A stretch of DNA of 48,336 bases from an uncultured Bacteroidales bacterium (lineage in GTDB: Bacteria > Bacteroidota > Bacteroidia > Bacteroidales > Bacteroidaceae). The notes beneath the pieces were generated by a model. The model was not told the DNA's origin. It made no database searches and worked only from the letters and a program-made list of their open reading frames with translations. The stretch is taken from assembly GCA_902779315.1 (NCBI GenBank), contig CACZBC010000011.1, forward strand, positions 1-48,336, written 5' to 3'. Position numbers and translations under genes: made by a program. This document shows positions 17,076-25,553 of this stretch, in pieces; the stretch's first letter is position 1, and every line of letters begins with the position of its first letter.

Positions 17076-19327
17076 ATCTCGACGACCTTAATCCTAGTCA
17101 GCGTGAAGCAGTGCTCTGCATCGATGCTCCATCTCTCGTCATAGCAGGAGCAGGAAGTGGCAAAACGCGTGTCCTTACCTACAAGATTGCATACCTTTTG
17201 GAGCAAGGGATGCAGCCGTGGAACATCCTTGCGTTGACCTTTACAAATAAGGCTGCTCGAGAGATGCGTGAGCGCATCGCCACCCTTGTTTCGCCAGAGA
17301 AAGCTACATCGCTCTGGATGGGAACTTTCCATAGTATATTTGCCAAGATACTTCGTGTAGAGGGGAATAGGTTGGGTTATGACCAGAACTACACCATCTA
17401 TGATACTACCGACAGCCAGAGTCTCATCAAACTCATCATCAAAGAGATGAACCTTGACGACAAGGTTTATAAACCTAATGCAGTCCAAAGCCGTATCTCT
17501 GCTGCTAAGAATCGACTAATCCTGCCTTCCGGCTATGCTTCTGTTCGTGAGTTTCGCGAGAGCGATGCCTATTTTCATCGCTCCATGATGCCAGAGGTCT
17601 ACAATCGCTATCAAGAGCGCTTGAAGCAGTCTGACGCTATGGATTTTGATGATTTGCTGCTCAACACCTGGCTTATCTTCAAGCATAATCCGGAGGTTGC
17701 GGCTCATTGGCAGGAGCGTTTCCATTTTGTTCTCGTCGATGAGTATCAAGACACCAATTTCGCTCAGCATCAGATAATTAAGCTCCTTACCGACCAAAGG
17801 CAACGCGTTTGTGTCGTCGGCGATGATGCCCAAAGCATTTACAGTTTCCGAGGAGCCGACATCGACAATATCCTGCACTTCCGCGAGGCTTATCCAGAGG
17901 CCCGCCTTTTTAAATTGGAGCGTAACTATCGTTCTACTCAGACCATTGTGAATGCAGCCGGAAGTTTGATTCGCAACAATCGGGAGCAAATCTCGAAGAG
18001 CGTCTTCAGCGAGAAGGAGGTAGGTAATCCTATTGCCCTCTTCCCTGCCTATAGCGACACTGATGAAGCCAACATTATTCTTCGAGAGGTTCTGAAAGCC
18101 CATCGTGCAGGCATCCCATACAAAGGCATCGCCGTGCTTTATCGAACCAATGCCCAGAGCCATAAGATAGAGGACAGTTTCCTTCAAGGTCGTGTCCCTT
18201 ATCATATTTATGCTGGCACTTCGTTCTATCAGCGCGAGGAAATCAAGGACATGCTTTGTTATCTTCGACTTTCTGTTAATCCTTATGATGAAGAGTCTTT
18301 GCGACGTATCATCAACAAGCCAGCCCGAGGCATTGGCAATACTACTGTCGGCAAACTTTTCTTGTCGGCAAGAGAAGCAGGGACGTCTGTATGGGAAATG
18401 CTCAAAGCAGGTGCTTGTCCTGGGTTGAATGCAGGAACCATCGCTCGTCTGAAAGCGTTCTCCGACATGATTGCATCCTTCCACGAGTGCTCCAAGACCG
18501 ATGATGCCCACACCTTAGCTTTACGTGTTGCCAAGGAGAGTGGATTGCAGGATTATGTATTCAGCGGACACGAACCTGATGATGTGTCAAAACAAGAGAA
18601 TATGCAGGAAATGATCGATGGAATCGCAGTTTTTGTGCAAGACAGCCAAGAGCAAGGGCTTGGGATTTCCATTAGCGATTACTTGCAAATGGCCAGTCTC
18701 GCCACCGATTTTGACCGCAATACTGCCGAGAAAGATGCCGATCAGGTGAATATGATGACCATTCATTCCGCCAAAGGTCTAGAGTTTCCTGTTGTCTTCA
18801 TCGCAGGATTGGAGGAAGGTTTGTTTCCTAGCGAAATGAGTGCCGAAGTGCCGCGTGAACTCGAGGAAGAGCGTCGCCTCTTTTATGTTGCCTTGACCAG
18901 AGCTGAGCGTCAAGTAGTCCTCACTTATGCAAAGTCGCGTTTCCGCAATGGTAGGATGGAGTTCTCGCGTCCGAGCAGGTTCATTCGTGAGATTCCGCAG
19001 GAGTTTTACAAAGCTTCTCAATCTGCTTCCGGTACCTCTCAGCCTCGCATAGAGCAGCGGATGAAACCTCTTCGCCCTCAGAATGTTGGAGGCGGTTTCG
19101 TTCCTCCAACCAGGCCTTTTTCACCGCCAAACAGACCGACGACGAGTGTTCAACCGTCTGTTTCCAGTGAATTGAAAGTGGGCTCTGCCGTCGTTCACGA
19201 GCGTTTCGGCAGAGGTGTGGTTCAGGCTCTCGAGGGTTCGGGCATTGATGCAAAAGCGACTGTATTGTTTGAGAATGCAGGCACAAAAGTCCTCATGCTG
19301 CGGTTTGCCAAGTTGACTTTACAATAA
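17072..19327 (+). CDS. UvrD/PcrA-type superfamily 1 DNA helicase
   Basis: A 751-residue 3'-5' helicase for DNA repair and replication-conflict resolution. Motifs: LNPSQREAV Q-motif, Walker A GAGSGKT (26-32), TFTNKAAREMRER, Walker B LVDEYQDTN, GDDAQSIYSFRGA, NYRS, the TIHSAKGLEFPVVFIAGLEEGLFP block and VALTRAERQVVLTYA. A Tudor-like C-terminus (SAVVHERFGRGVV) is typical of PcrA/UvrD. I start at ATG 17072, overlapping the previous stop (ATGA) and fitting the family N-terminus, and reject an upstream in-frame extension that overlaps the membrane-protein gene. No terminator is visible after it; repeat array 2 follows 23 bases later. Confidence 0.95.
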   Translation: MNLDDLNPSQREAVLCIDAPSLVIAGAGSGKTRVLTYKIAYLLEQGMQPWNILALTFTNKAAREMRERIATLVSPEKATSLWMGTFHSIFAKILRVEGNRLGYDQNYTIYDTTDSQSLIKLIIKEMNLDDKVYKPNAVQSRISAAKNRLILPSGYASVREFRESDAYFHRSMMPEVYNRYQERLKQSDAMDFDDLLLNTWLIFKHNPEVAAHWQERFHFVLVDEYQDTNFAQHQIIKLLTDQRQRVCVVGDDAQSIYSFRGADIDNILHFREAYPEARLFKLERNYRSTQTIVNAAGSLIRNNREQISKSVFSEKEVGNPIALFPAYSDTDEANIILREVLKAHRAGIPYKGIAVLYRTNAQSHKIEDSFLQGRVPYHIYAGTSFYQREEIKDMLCYLRLSVNPYDEESLRRIINKPARGIGNTTVGKLFLSAREAGTSVWEMLKAGACPGLNAGTIARLKAFSDMIASFHECSKTDDAHTLALRVAKESGLQDYVFSGHEPDDVSKQENMQEMIDGIAVFVQDSQEQGLGISISDYLQMASLATDFDRNTAEKDADQVNMMTIHSAKGLEFPVVFIAGLEEGLFPSEMSAEVPRELEEERRLFYVALTRAERQVVLTYAKSRFRNGRMEFSRPSRFIREIPQEFYKASQSASGTSQPRIEQRMKPLRPQNVGGGFVPPTRPFSPPNRPTTSVQPSVSSELKVGSAVVHERFGRGVVQALEGSGIDAKATVLFENAGTKVLMLRFAKLTLQ

Positions 19328-19350
19328 ATGAATGCTGCGTTGAAAAATTA

Positions 19351-19460
19351 GGCGTGCCTAAATCGCAAACGTCACGTGTGTCGTTGGCAAACATCACGTG
19401 TGTAATTTGCAATCGTCACGTGCCTCGTTGAGCATCATCACGTGCCACGTTTGCTTACCT
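19351..19460 (+). repeat. 22-bp repeat array 2 (CACGTG type), five units
   Basis: Units start at 19351, 19373, 19395, 19417 and 19439, each 22 bp. The first begins GGCGTGCC; the next four begin CACGTG. It occupies the 178-bp gap between the converging helicase gene and the minus-strand secreted-protein gene. Units 3-5 are almost identical, in order, to units 3-5 of array 3 (24901-24960). The rest of the gap (19461-19505) shows no hairpin terminator. Confidence 0.93.
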
Positions 19461-19505
19461 CGCTAAGTGTGTGCTTTACAACGGATTGGCGCGTGCTGTT
19501 TTTCC

Positions 19506-21464
19506 TTACTTCATTTGGACCTTCTTGCCGTCTCGGATGATAATGCGCGTACCATTTAGCATTCTGCCATTCAATGCTCTTCCGCTCAGGTCGAACCAGT
19601 TGCCGTCAATCCATTTGCCATTAAGCGAGCGGATGGAATTTGGCAGGTCTTCTGGTGTCGTGTTGGAAACTATGGTATGCGAAAGCAACGGATGCGGGTC
19701 AGTGCCTATCTCTTGGTGGAAAGCATCGGGCCATAATTTGTTCAGCAGCGTGCCGTCCCTCATCTCAGTCTGGGTGAAAGTGCTGAGGCCGGAACCTGTC
19801 TGTGCGGCTCCGCAAGCGAAACTGTTGGTGAAGTGGGGCGTGAAGCCTCGGCAGATGTCATGCCCACTTTCCCATCCTTTGCCTTTGACGAGGACGTAGC
19901 AGTTGCGGATGCGGGCTCCTGTGGACCAGCCTGAGAGGGCTCCATTGTCGCTGACGCCATTAATAGTGCCCACTGTATAGCAATTTGTGAAGTGCGCCGT
20001 GAAGTCGTTGTTGGGGATGCAACCGACGATGCCGCCGCCGTTGTCGTTGACATTGACTGTCCCTTCGAAGCCGAGATTGCTGAAATAGACGTGTCCTCCT
20101 TTCTCGCCCGACACCTTTCCGGCAAAGCCACCCACGTAGCGATAACCCGTAAAGGTGCATGATGCCGCAAGGGTGAGGTCGTGAATCTCCAGCCCGTCAG
20201 TCCCGACGTTCACTAGTCCGACGCCTGTTTCTCCCGTCCGTTTCATCGTGAGTCCCGAGATGATGTTCCTTCGGCCGTCAATCTCTCCGCAGAAAGGCGC
20301 ATCGTTCGTGCCAATGCCAGGGAAACTGTAGCCCGTCATGTCGATGTCCGCGGTGATGCGGCAGAAGTCTGTTGTATGACCAGGAATGGTGTTAACCATG
20401 TAGGCGAACCAGCGTAGCGCCTCTGGTGTTGCTATTTCGTAGTAGCCTTCGTAGTCGGTGTACATGTACTCCATATCGACCAACGAACAGACACTACACA
20501 GGCCGTGCGTGAAGTCGTGGGGCAGGTAGGTGGCATTGTCGGTGTTGGAATAGACGGGAGTTACTGAGGCAGGTGTGCCGTCGCATTTCAGTGTGCCAGA
20601 AGCATAAACGGTGCCGTGCTGGGGCGATAGGACAGGATGGTCGTCGGCGTCCTGCTCGTTGTCAAGGTTCTGACGGAAGGGACCGTCTGGCGAATTGCCG
20701 TTGAGCATCCAGGCGAGGGCTCCGTTCTTGCGTTGCGTGGCAGTGAATCGCGTCGTACTTTGCCTTCCTGAACTGTCATAGACGCTAGTGACAGTAGGCG
20801 ATGCACGGTACAGATAGTTGCTGCCCTCCACTCCAGCCGACAGAGTGCCGGAGTTGTAGCAATAGGAAATGGTTGAGTTGCTGCCGCTCATCCACCCGCA
20901 GAAGATGGCCGACTCGCGACCTCCTGTCACTCGTCCGCTGTTGTAACAATGGCTGAGAACAAGGTTGCCACTGTGAACGCAACCCACGAAGGCGGCTGCA
21001 TTCTGAGCGCTGCCCGTCACCTTACCCTCGTGTCCGCAACATTCTATACGAGCCGTTCCGCTGCCTATTTTGTCGCCCACGAAGCCTCCTACGAAGGCCT
21101 TTCCCTTGATGTTGTTAGCCGTGCCGGCAGTCAAGTTCAGGATGTGTGCCCTGTCTATGTAGCCGAAGATGCCGACGCCATCGTTCGAGGTGAGTGAGAT
21201 GGTGAGGCTATCAATGGTGAAACCCTGCCCGTCGAAGGTGCCGCAATAGCCCAACGAACTCGTCCCGATAGGTGTGAAGTCATGTCCCGCCATGCTGATG
21301 TCGTTCGTCAGCAAAGCGTTCAGGTCGCGTTTACCACCGTTCACGAGTGCAGAGAACTCGCATAAATCCTCTGCAGAAGATATGAGGTAAGTGCCCTCGA
21401 CGTTGGTTTCAATTGCACTTGCAGTGAATATGGTTAGAAAGGGAATGAGGAGGGTCTTCTTCAT
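19506..21464 (-). CDS. Secreted GLUG-like repeat protein with Por-type tail
   Basis: A 652-residue secreted protein. A signal peptide (LLIPFLTIFTASA) precedes two similar repeat regions, about 25-280 and 335-590. These contain steps such as GTFDGQGFTIDSLTIS, VGGFVGDKIG, FSNLGFEGTV and GGIVGCIPNN, typical of GLUG-type right-handed repeat modules in surface proteins. The end (WFDLSGRALNG, then GTRIIIRDGKKVQ) resembles type IX-secretion-like tails. I start at 21464, where ATG overlaps the stop of the GH3 gene by 4 bases; an upstream in-frame start at 21491 is inside that gene. Function unknown; adhesin or glycan-binding role is inference. Confidence 0.85.
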   Translation of the reverse strand: MKKTLLIPFLTIFTASAIETNVEGTYLISSAEDLCEFSALVNGGKRDLNALLTNDISMAGHDFTPIGTSSLGYCGTFDGQGFTIDSLTISLTSNDGVGIFGYIDRAHILNLTAGTANNIKGKAFVGGFVGDKIGSGTARIECCGHEGKVTGSAQNAAAFVGCVHSGNLVLSHCYNSGRVTGGRESAIFCGWMSGSNSTISYCYNSGTLSAGVEGSNYLYRASPTVTSVYDSSGRQSTTRFTATQRKNGALAWMLNGNSPDGPFRQNLDNEQDADDHPVLSPQHGTVYASGTLKCDGTPASVTPVYSNTDNATYLPHDFTHGLCSVCSLVDMEYMYTDYEGYYEIATPEALRWFAYMVNTIPGHTTDFCRITADIDMTGYSFPGIGTNDAPFCGEIDGRRNIISGLTMKRTGETGVGLVNVGTDGLEIHDLTLAASCTFTGYRYVGGFAGKVSGEKGGHVYFSNLGFEGTVNVNDNGGGIVGCIPNNDFTAHFTNCYTVGTINGVSDNGALSGWSTGARIRNCYVLVKGKGWESGHDICRGFTPHFTNSFACGAAQTGSGLSTFTQTEMRDGTLLNKLWPDAFHQEIGTDPHPLLSHTIVSNTTPEDLPNSIRSLNGKWIDGNWFDLSGRALNGRMLNGTRIIIRDGKKVQMK

Positions 21465-24361
21465 GGCAGTGGGTTTAAAGTGGTGGAACAAGCCTGTTGG
21501 ATGCCTCGCGACGAGAAGCCGAGCATGATGTTATACTGGCCTGCGTCATAGATAAAGTCGTGCTGATTGACATCGTAATAGGTAAAAGCATCAGGTTTCA
21601 AGTTGAACGTCACTTGTTGCGACTCGCCAGCACGAAGATAGACCTTGGCGAAGTCACGCAGTTCCTTCAGCGGACGTTCTACGGGGCACTCGCCTTCGCG
21701 TCCGACATAAAGTTGGACAACTTGTGCTCCATCGCGGTTGCCAGTATTGGTCAGCGTGCAGTTCACGTTGATGCTGCCGTCCTCTTGTTGCTCTCCAACG
21801 CTGAGATTGTCTATGCTGAACGTGGTGTACGACAATCCGTGACCGAAGGGATAGAGCACTTGTCGCCCTATTTTATCGTAGCCGCGATAGCCCATAAAGA
21901 TGCCCTCACTATATCTGACGTGCTTGTCTCCATCGGGATCATGATAGGAATTATAGGTCGGGTTCTCGCTCCAAGCACGTTCGATAGTGATGGGCAGATG
22001 CCCGCTCGGGTTGGTGCGACCAAAAAGAATGTCTGCAATGGCAGTGCCTCCTTGCTGTCCGCCATAGTAGGCCCATAGGATTGCATCAGCCTGCTGTTGC
22101 CATGATTGCATTTCGACAGCGCCTCCGCCATTGACGATGACAACCGTCGGACGTGCCGCCTTTGCTATGGAAGCCAGTACTTCTTTGTCTTCGTTCGGCA
22201 GGTCGAAGCTACGGTCATGCCCTTCGCCTTCAATGCTGGAGTTCATGCCGATGCATGCCACAACGAGGTCAGCATCCTTCAGGTACTCGGCTAAGTAGTC
22301 CTTGTTATCGCCTCGCTTTTGCCACATCAAATCCACCATCGCATCGCCTTCCAGCTGATAATACTCGAAGGTAATGGCGTAAACCTTTCCTTTGGAGAAG
22401 TATTTCGAGGCGGTTTTGCTGTGATAGGCCGATGCAGTCCAGTCGTCGAGCAACGAAGTGCCGTCGATGAGAAGGCGGAAACCGTCGTCGCCACCGGCCG
22501 TGAAGGTGTAGTAGGCAGAGGCAGGCACGCTGATGAAGCCACTCCAGCGCACGGAATAGTTCTTTTTGCCGATGCCTTCCACGTCTGGTCCGCCAGCGCT
22601 CCAGATGTGATTTATCTTGGTTTCTGTCCTTGTAAGGACTGGCGAACCGCTTAAGTCGCTTGTGGAAAAGTATTCGGTCTTAAGGCCTGGTAGAGTGAGT
22701 TCTTCGTCGGCGAAGATGATGGTGGGCAGCAGGTCGAGCTTGTCCTTGCATTCTACCTCTATTCCCAGACTGTCGCCAAGTGCTCGTGTGCCATCGAATG
22801 TGCTGACGTAGTGCCAGGGATTGACGTTGCCACTGCCACCTCCGCTCACATATCCTGTAGCGTTCTTGCCCGTTACGACAATGTGTTTCACGCTGGAGGT
22901 GTCAATGGGGAGCAGGTTGTTCTCGTTGCGCAGTAGTGTGACAGCCTCGCTGTAAGCGGCAAGGGCGGTGCTGTCGCTTTCCGGATCAAAGAGTGGTATG
23001 GTGCTGTCTCGCTGCCCTTCATCGTGGAAGCCCATGCTGATCATGGTGTGCAGGATGTGCCGAACCTTCGTTTCAATGTCGGTCATCGAGAGTCTGCCTT
23101 GAGCGATATACATGCGCAGGCTATCGGGCGTCATATGGTCTGCGCTGGCCATTTCGAGGTCGAGCCCGCCCCAAGCTGCTCCCAAGCAGTCGTGCGTGGA
23201 GCCCCAGTCGCTCATAACGATGCCTTTGTAACCCCATTTGTCGCGCAGTATGTCGGTGAGCAGTTCCCGACTATGCGTTGTGTATATACCGTTCACGAGG
23301 TTGTAGCTTGTCATCAAGCAACCCGTCTTGCCCTCTTGCACTGCGGCTTTGAAGGCGGGCAGGTATATCTCGTGGAGTGTCCTTTCATCCATGTCGTTGC
23401 TGATGCGGTTGCGGTCGTAGTCGGAATTGTTGCCGAGGAAGTGCTTGACGGTAGTAGAGATGCCTTCGCGTTGTGCTCCTATAATGTAGTTGGCGGCAGT
23501 CTGCCCAGCCAAGTAGGGGTCTTCGCCCATGTATTCGAAGTTGCGTCCGCAGAGGGGGGAGCGATAGATGTTGACTCCCGGACCGAGGATGATGTTGATG
23601 CCTCGCGCTTTGCAGTCGCGGGCGATGGAGCGTCCGTAGCGCTGCGCCATGTCGCGATTCCAAGTGGCAGCCAGAGCTTGGTTGGGCGGATAGGCTGTTG
23701 CGATGTTGTCCGAACCTACCCCTTGCGGGCCGTCACACATTTCCATTCCGGGGATGTCAAGTCGGTCGACGCTCTTTGTATGGTACCAGTTTGTGCCGCC
23801 CACCATGGAGAGTTTCTCGTCGTCGGTCATCAAGTTGAGCAGCGAATCGACCATTCGGTCAACATATGCTTCGTCGGACTTGACGAGAACGGATATGGTG
23901 CGCTGTCCTGCCTCATTGTGCGTGGCCGTGAGCGTGCAGTAGCCTGCTGAGACGGCGGTCACCTCGAATTGCGCTCCGCCAAGTCTGACAGCTTTGGCGA
24001 CGTTGCTGTTCGACGAGTAGATGAACTTGTCAACATAGCGTACTACGCTCTCTTCCGGTTGGAAATCGATGTCGACGACGGCTTTCTCGCCTGGTTTCAT
24101 CACGAGGTCGGGCAGAGAGAAGGTGAAGTCGCGGCAGGGGAAATAGCGACTGATGTACTGTATCTGCGAAAGGTCTTTGTTCGGATAGTAGATGTCTCCC
24201 GGGGCCCATTCATCGTTGTCGCCGTTCTGGGAGAAGCGTATTTCGTCGGTGCTCGTGCCCACCATCGTGTTGTAGTGCACGGCAAACGTCTTTTTCTGCG
24301 CCGATGCAAAGAGCACGGACAACAGACAACAGGCGGCGGACAAATAGATTTTTCTCTTCAT
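21461..24361 (-). CDS. GH3 beta-glucosidase family enzyme with PA14 insert
   Basis: A 966-residue secreted glycoside hydrolase. Signal peptide 1-21; an unassigned region (about 25-85) and an Ig-like domain (about 86-160) precede the catalytic part. GH3 motifs: MCDGPQGVG, the KHF loop near 306-308, and the nucleophile Asp near 385 in GIVMSDWGS. A PA14 domain (about 560-700, YYTFTAGGDDGFRLLIDG) is inserted into the second sheet domain, followed by EGEGHDR and a fibronectin-III-like end. PA14-bearing GH3 enzymes commonly cleave beta-glucosides or beta-xylosides of plant glycans; specificity cannot be read here. It lies 26 bases behind the small secreted protein gene and overlaps the GLUG gene. 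Confidence 0.94.
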   Translation of the reverse strand: MKRKIYLSAACCLLSVLFASAQKKTFAVHYNTMVGTSTDEIRFSQNGDNDEWAPGDIYYPNKDLSQIQYISRYFPCRDFTFSLPDLVMKPGEKAVVDIDFQPEESVVRYVDKFIYSSNSNVAKAVRLGGAQFEVTAVSAGYCTLTATHNEAGQRTISVLVKSDEAYVDRMVDSLLNLMTDDEKLSMVGGTNWYHTKSVDRLDIPGMEMCDGPQGVGSDNIATAYPPNQALAATWNRDMAQRYGRSIARDCKARGINIILGPGVNIYRSPLCGRNFEYMGEDPYLAGQTAANYIIGAQREGISTTVKHFLGNNSDYDRNRISNDMDERTLHEIYLPAFKAAVQEGKTGCLMTSYNLVNGIYTTHSRELLTDILRDKWGYKGIVMSDWGSTHDCLGAAWGGLDLEMASADHMTPDSLRMYIAQGRLSMTDIETKVRHILHTMISMGFHDEGQRDSTIPLFDPESDSTALAAYSEAVTLLRNENNLLPIDTSSVKHIVVTGKNATGYVSGGGSGNVNPWHYVSTFDGTRALGDSLGIEVECKDKLDLLPTIIFADEELTLPGLKTEYFSTSDLSGSPVLTRTETKINHIWSAGGPDVEGIGKKNYSVRWSGFISVPASAYYTFTAGGDDGFRLLIDGTSLLDDWTASAYHSKTASKYFSKGKVYAITFEYYQLEGDAMVDLMWQKRGDNKDYLAEYLKDADLVVACIGMNSSIEGEGHDRSFDLPNEDKEVLASIAKAARPTVVIVNGGGAVEMQSWQQQADAILWAYYGGQQGGTAIADILFGRTNPSGHLPITIERAWSENPTYNSYHDPDGDKHVRYSEGIFMGYRGYDKIGRQVLYPFGHGLSYTTFSIDNLSVGEQQEDGSINVNCTLTNTGNRDGAQVVQLYVGREGECPVERPLKELRDFAKVYLRAGESQQVTFNLKPDAFTYYDVNQHDFIYDAGQYNIMLGFSSRGIQQACSTTLNPLP

Positions 24362-24387
24362 ACCTTAAACTTTTTAACGCTAATTCC

Positions 24388-24822
24388 TCAAGGTTTGCGG
24401 AACTTGAAGGTGGTTTCTCCTAATTTAATAATATAATATGTATGGGCGGGAAGCGTGCTGACGTCAATCTCTTCGTCGGATTTTGCCTGCCGCATGAGTT
24501 TGCCGTCAATGCTGTAGATGCTGACATTGCTGCCTGCGGGAGCATTCGTCAAGTGCAGAATGTCCCTTGCAACCACGATGCCGGGCCTCGTTACGCCTGT
24601 CGGAATCTCTATGTCGAAGTGGGCACGACGCACGCCGCCTATTGTGACGCCATTTGTCAGTACTACGGCAAAAGTGGAGTCGTCGTCGGCTGCAGCCAGG
24701 CAAAGCACGTCGCTCATCGCCACACTCTCGCCGTTGTCGGTAATGAGACACCACACACGCTCTTCTCCCCACAGGGGAAGCAGCAGGGGCAAAGTCAGTA
24801 GGATTAGGATAACTTTCTTCAT
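24388..24822 (-). CDS. Small secreted protein with Por/type IX-like C-terminal domain
   Basis: A 144-residue protein with a signal peptide (VILILLTLPLLLPLWG) and then about 60 residues of beta-rich sequence. The end of the protein, SNVSIYSIDGKLM followed by VSTLPAHTYYIIKLGETTFKFRK, is a good match to the Por-type secretion tail pattern. I start at ATG 24822, which begins the signal peptide; the upstream in-frame ATG at 24852 adds a Lys/Asn-rich stretch that fits poorly. It precedes the GH3 gene by 26 bases, so the three genes 24822-19506 form a probable surface-glycan operon. No clear -7 box was found upstream; repeat array 3 begins 34 bases before the start. Confidence 0.75.
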   Translation of the reverse strand: MKKVILILLTLPLLLPLWGEERVWCLITDNGESVAMSDVLCLAAADDDSTFAVVLTNGVTIGGVRRAHFDIEIPTGVTRPGIVVARDILHLTNAPAGSNVSIYSIDGKLMRQAKSDEEIDVSTLPAHTYYIIKLGETTFKFRKP

Positions 24823-24856
24823 GTTTTGTTTCTTGTTATGGAGTCTTTTCAAACGT

Positions 24857-24966
24857 CACGTGTGTAATTGTGAAACGTCACGTGTGTAAATTGCAAACGT
24901 CACGTGTGTAAATTGCAATCGTCACGTGCCTCGTTGAGCATCATCACGTGCCACGTTTGCCAGTCA
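24857..24966 (+). repeat. 22-bp repeat array 3 (CACGTG type), five units
   Basis: Units start at 24857, 24879, 24901, 24923 and 24945; the preceding 12 bases look like the end of another unit. Units 2 and 3 are nearly perfect consensus (CACGTGTGT start, TTGCAAACGT or TTGCAATCGT end). Units 3-5 duplicate those of array 2 with one mismatch over 60 bp. It fills most of the 173-bp gap between the lipoprotein gene and the small secreted-protein gene, immediately upstream of the latter. Confidence 0.95.
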
Positions 24967-24995
24967 GGCTAACTGTTTGATATTATGCGGACTAG

Positions 24996-25550
24996 CTATC
25001 CGTTGTAAATGAGTAGTGTTTGCCCGAGGTAGCTGATGCGGTATCGATAGAGAGGTCGGCCTTGTGGACCGTCTGAAACGTTGCCGATGTCGTTCAGATT
25101 GTATGTTCGTCCGCAACTGTTGCACTTGGCGTAGCCGCCAGTCTTCAATACTAAAGGCTTTGTGATGTTGTAGTTCTGGTAGCAGTTGCTGCAGGCTCGG
25201 TCGTAGCAGACGACGCGAGTAACGTCCTCTCCTATTTCGGGAATGGTGAGACGACCTACAATGAAACCACTTAACCCGAGTGTATAACCACTATAACCAA
25301 TCAGCCCAACGATGTTGATGGCAGAGGTGTGGTTTGAGGCATCGGTAAAGAGGAAACGCTGTCCGTCGCTTGTTATGGAGCAGAACTCGCCCATGCTCTC
25401 ACAGCAAGTATAAAGTATGGGTGCTTGCAAGACGTTTTCGATGTTCAGTCTTGCAGGCAAGTTGCAGTACTTGTTGTTCACCTCGCCGTCTTTGCAAGCG
25501 GCAAGCAATAGACAACAGATAGTAAATAATATGAGGGTACGTATCTTCAT
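24996..25550 (-). CDS. Lipoprotein with Rieske-like, all-cysteine C-terminal domain
   Basis: A 184-residue lipoprotein: signal with lipobox LLLAAC (Cys 19). The C-terminal half has Cys clusters CYDRACSNC (about 116-124) and KCNSCGRTYNL (about 142-152), followed by DGPQGRPLYRYRI. That last part has the layout of Rieske iron-sulfur domains (second ligand pair, then a GPA..PL..Y strand), but the histidine ligands are replaced by cysteine. It could instead bind zinc or an all-Cys Fe site. It starts 3 bases after argH ends, as the last gene of the 30458-24996 unit. Function unknown; the periplasmic or outer-membrane anchor follows from the lipobox. Confidence 0.82.
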   Translation of the reverse strand: MKIRTLILFTICCLLLAACKDGEVNNKYCNLPARLNIENVLQAPILYTCCESMGEFCSITSDGQRFLFTDASNHTSAINIVGLIGYSGYTLGLSGFIVGRLTIPEIGEDVTRVVCYDRACSNCYQNYNITKPLVLKTGGYAKCNSCGRTYNLNDIGNVSDGPQGRPLYRYRISYLGQTLLIYNG

Positions 25551-25553
25551 TTC

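Noticed and set aside
19351-19460. CRISPR array
   Set aside because: Units abut directly every 22 bp with no unique spacers, and no cas genes are present in the window.
23024-23950. 308-codon plus-strand frame opposite the GH3 gene
   Set aside because: Antisense to the catalytic domain; no independent support.
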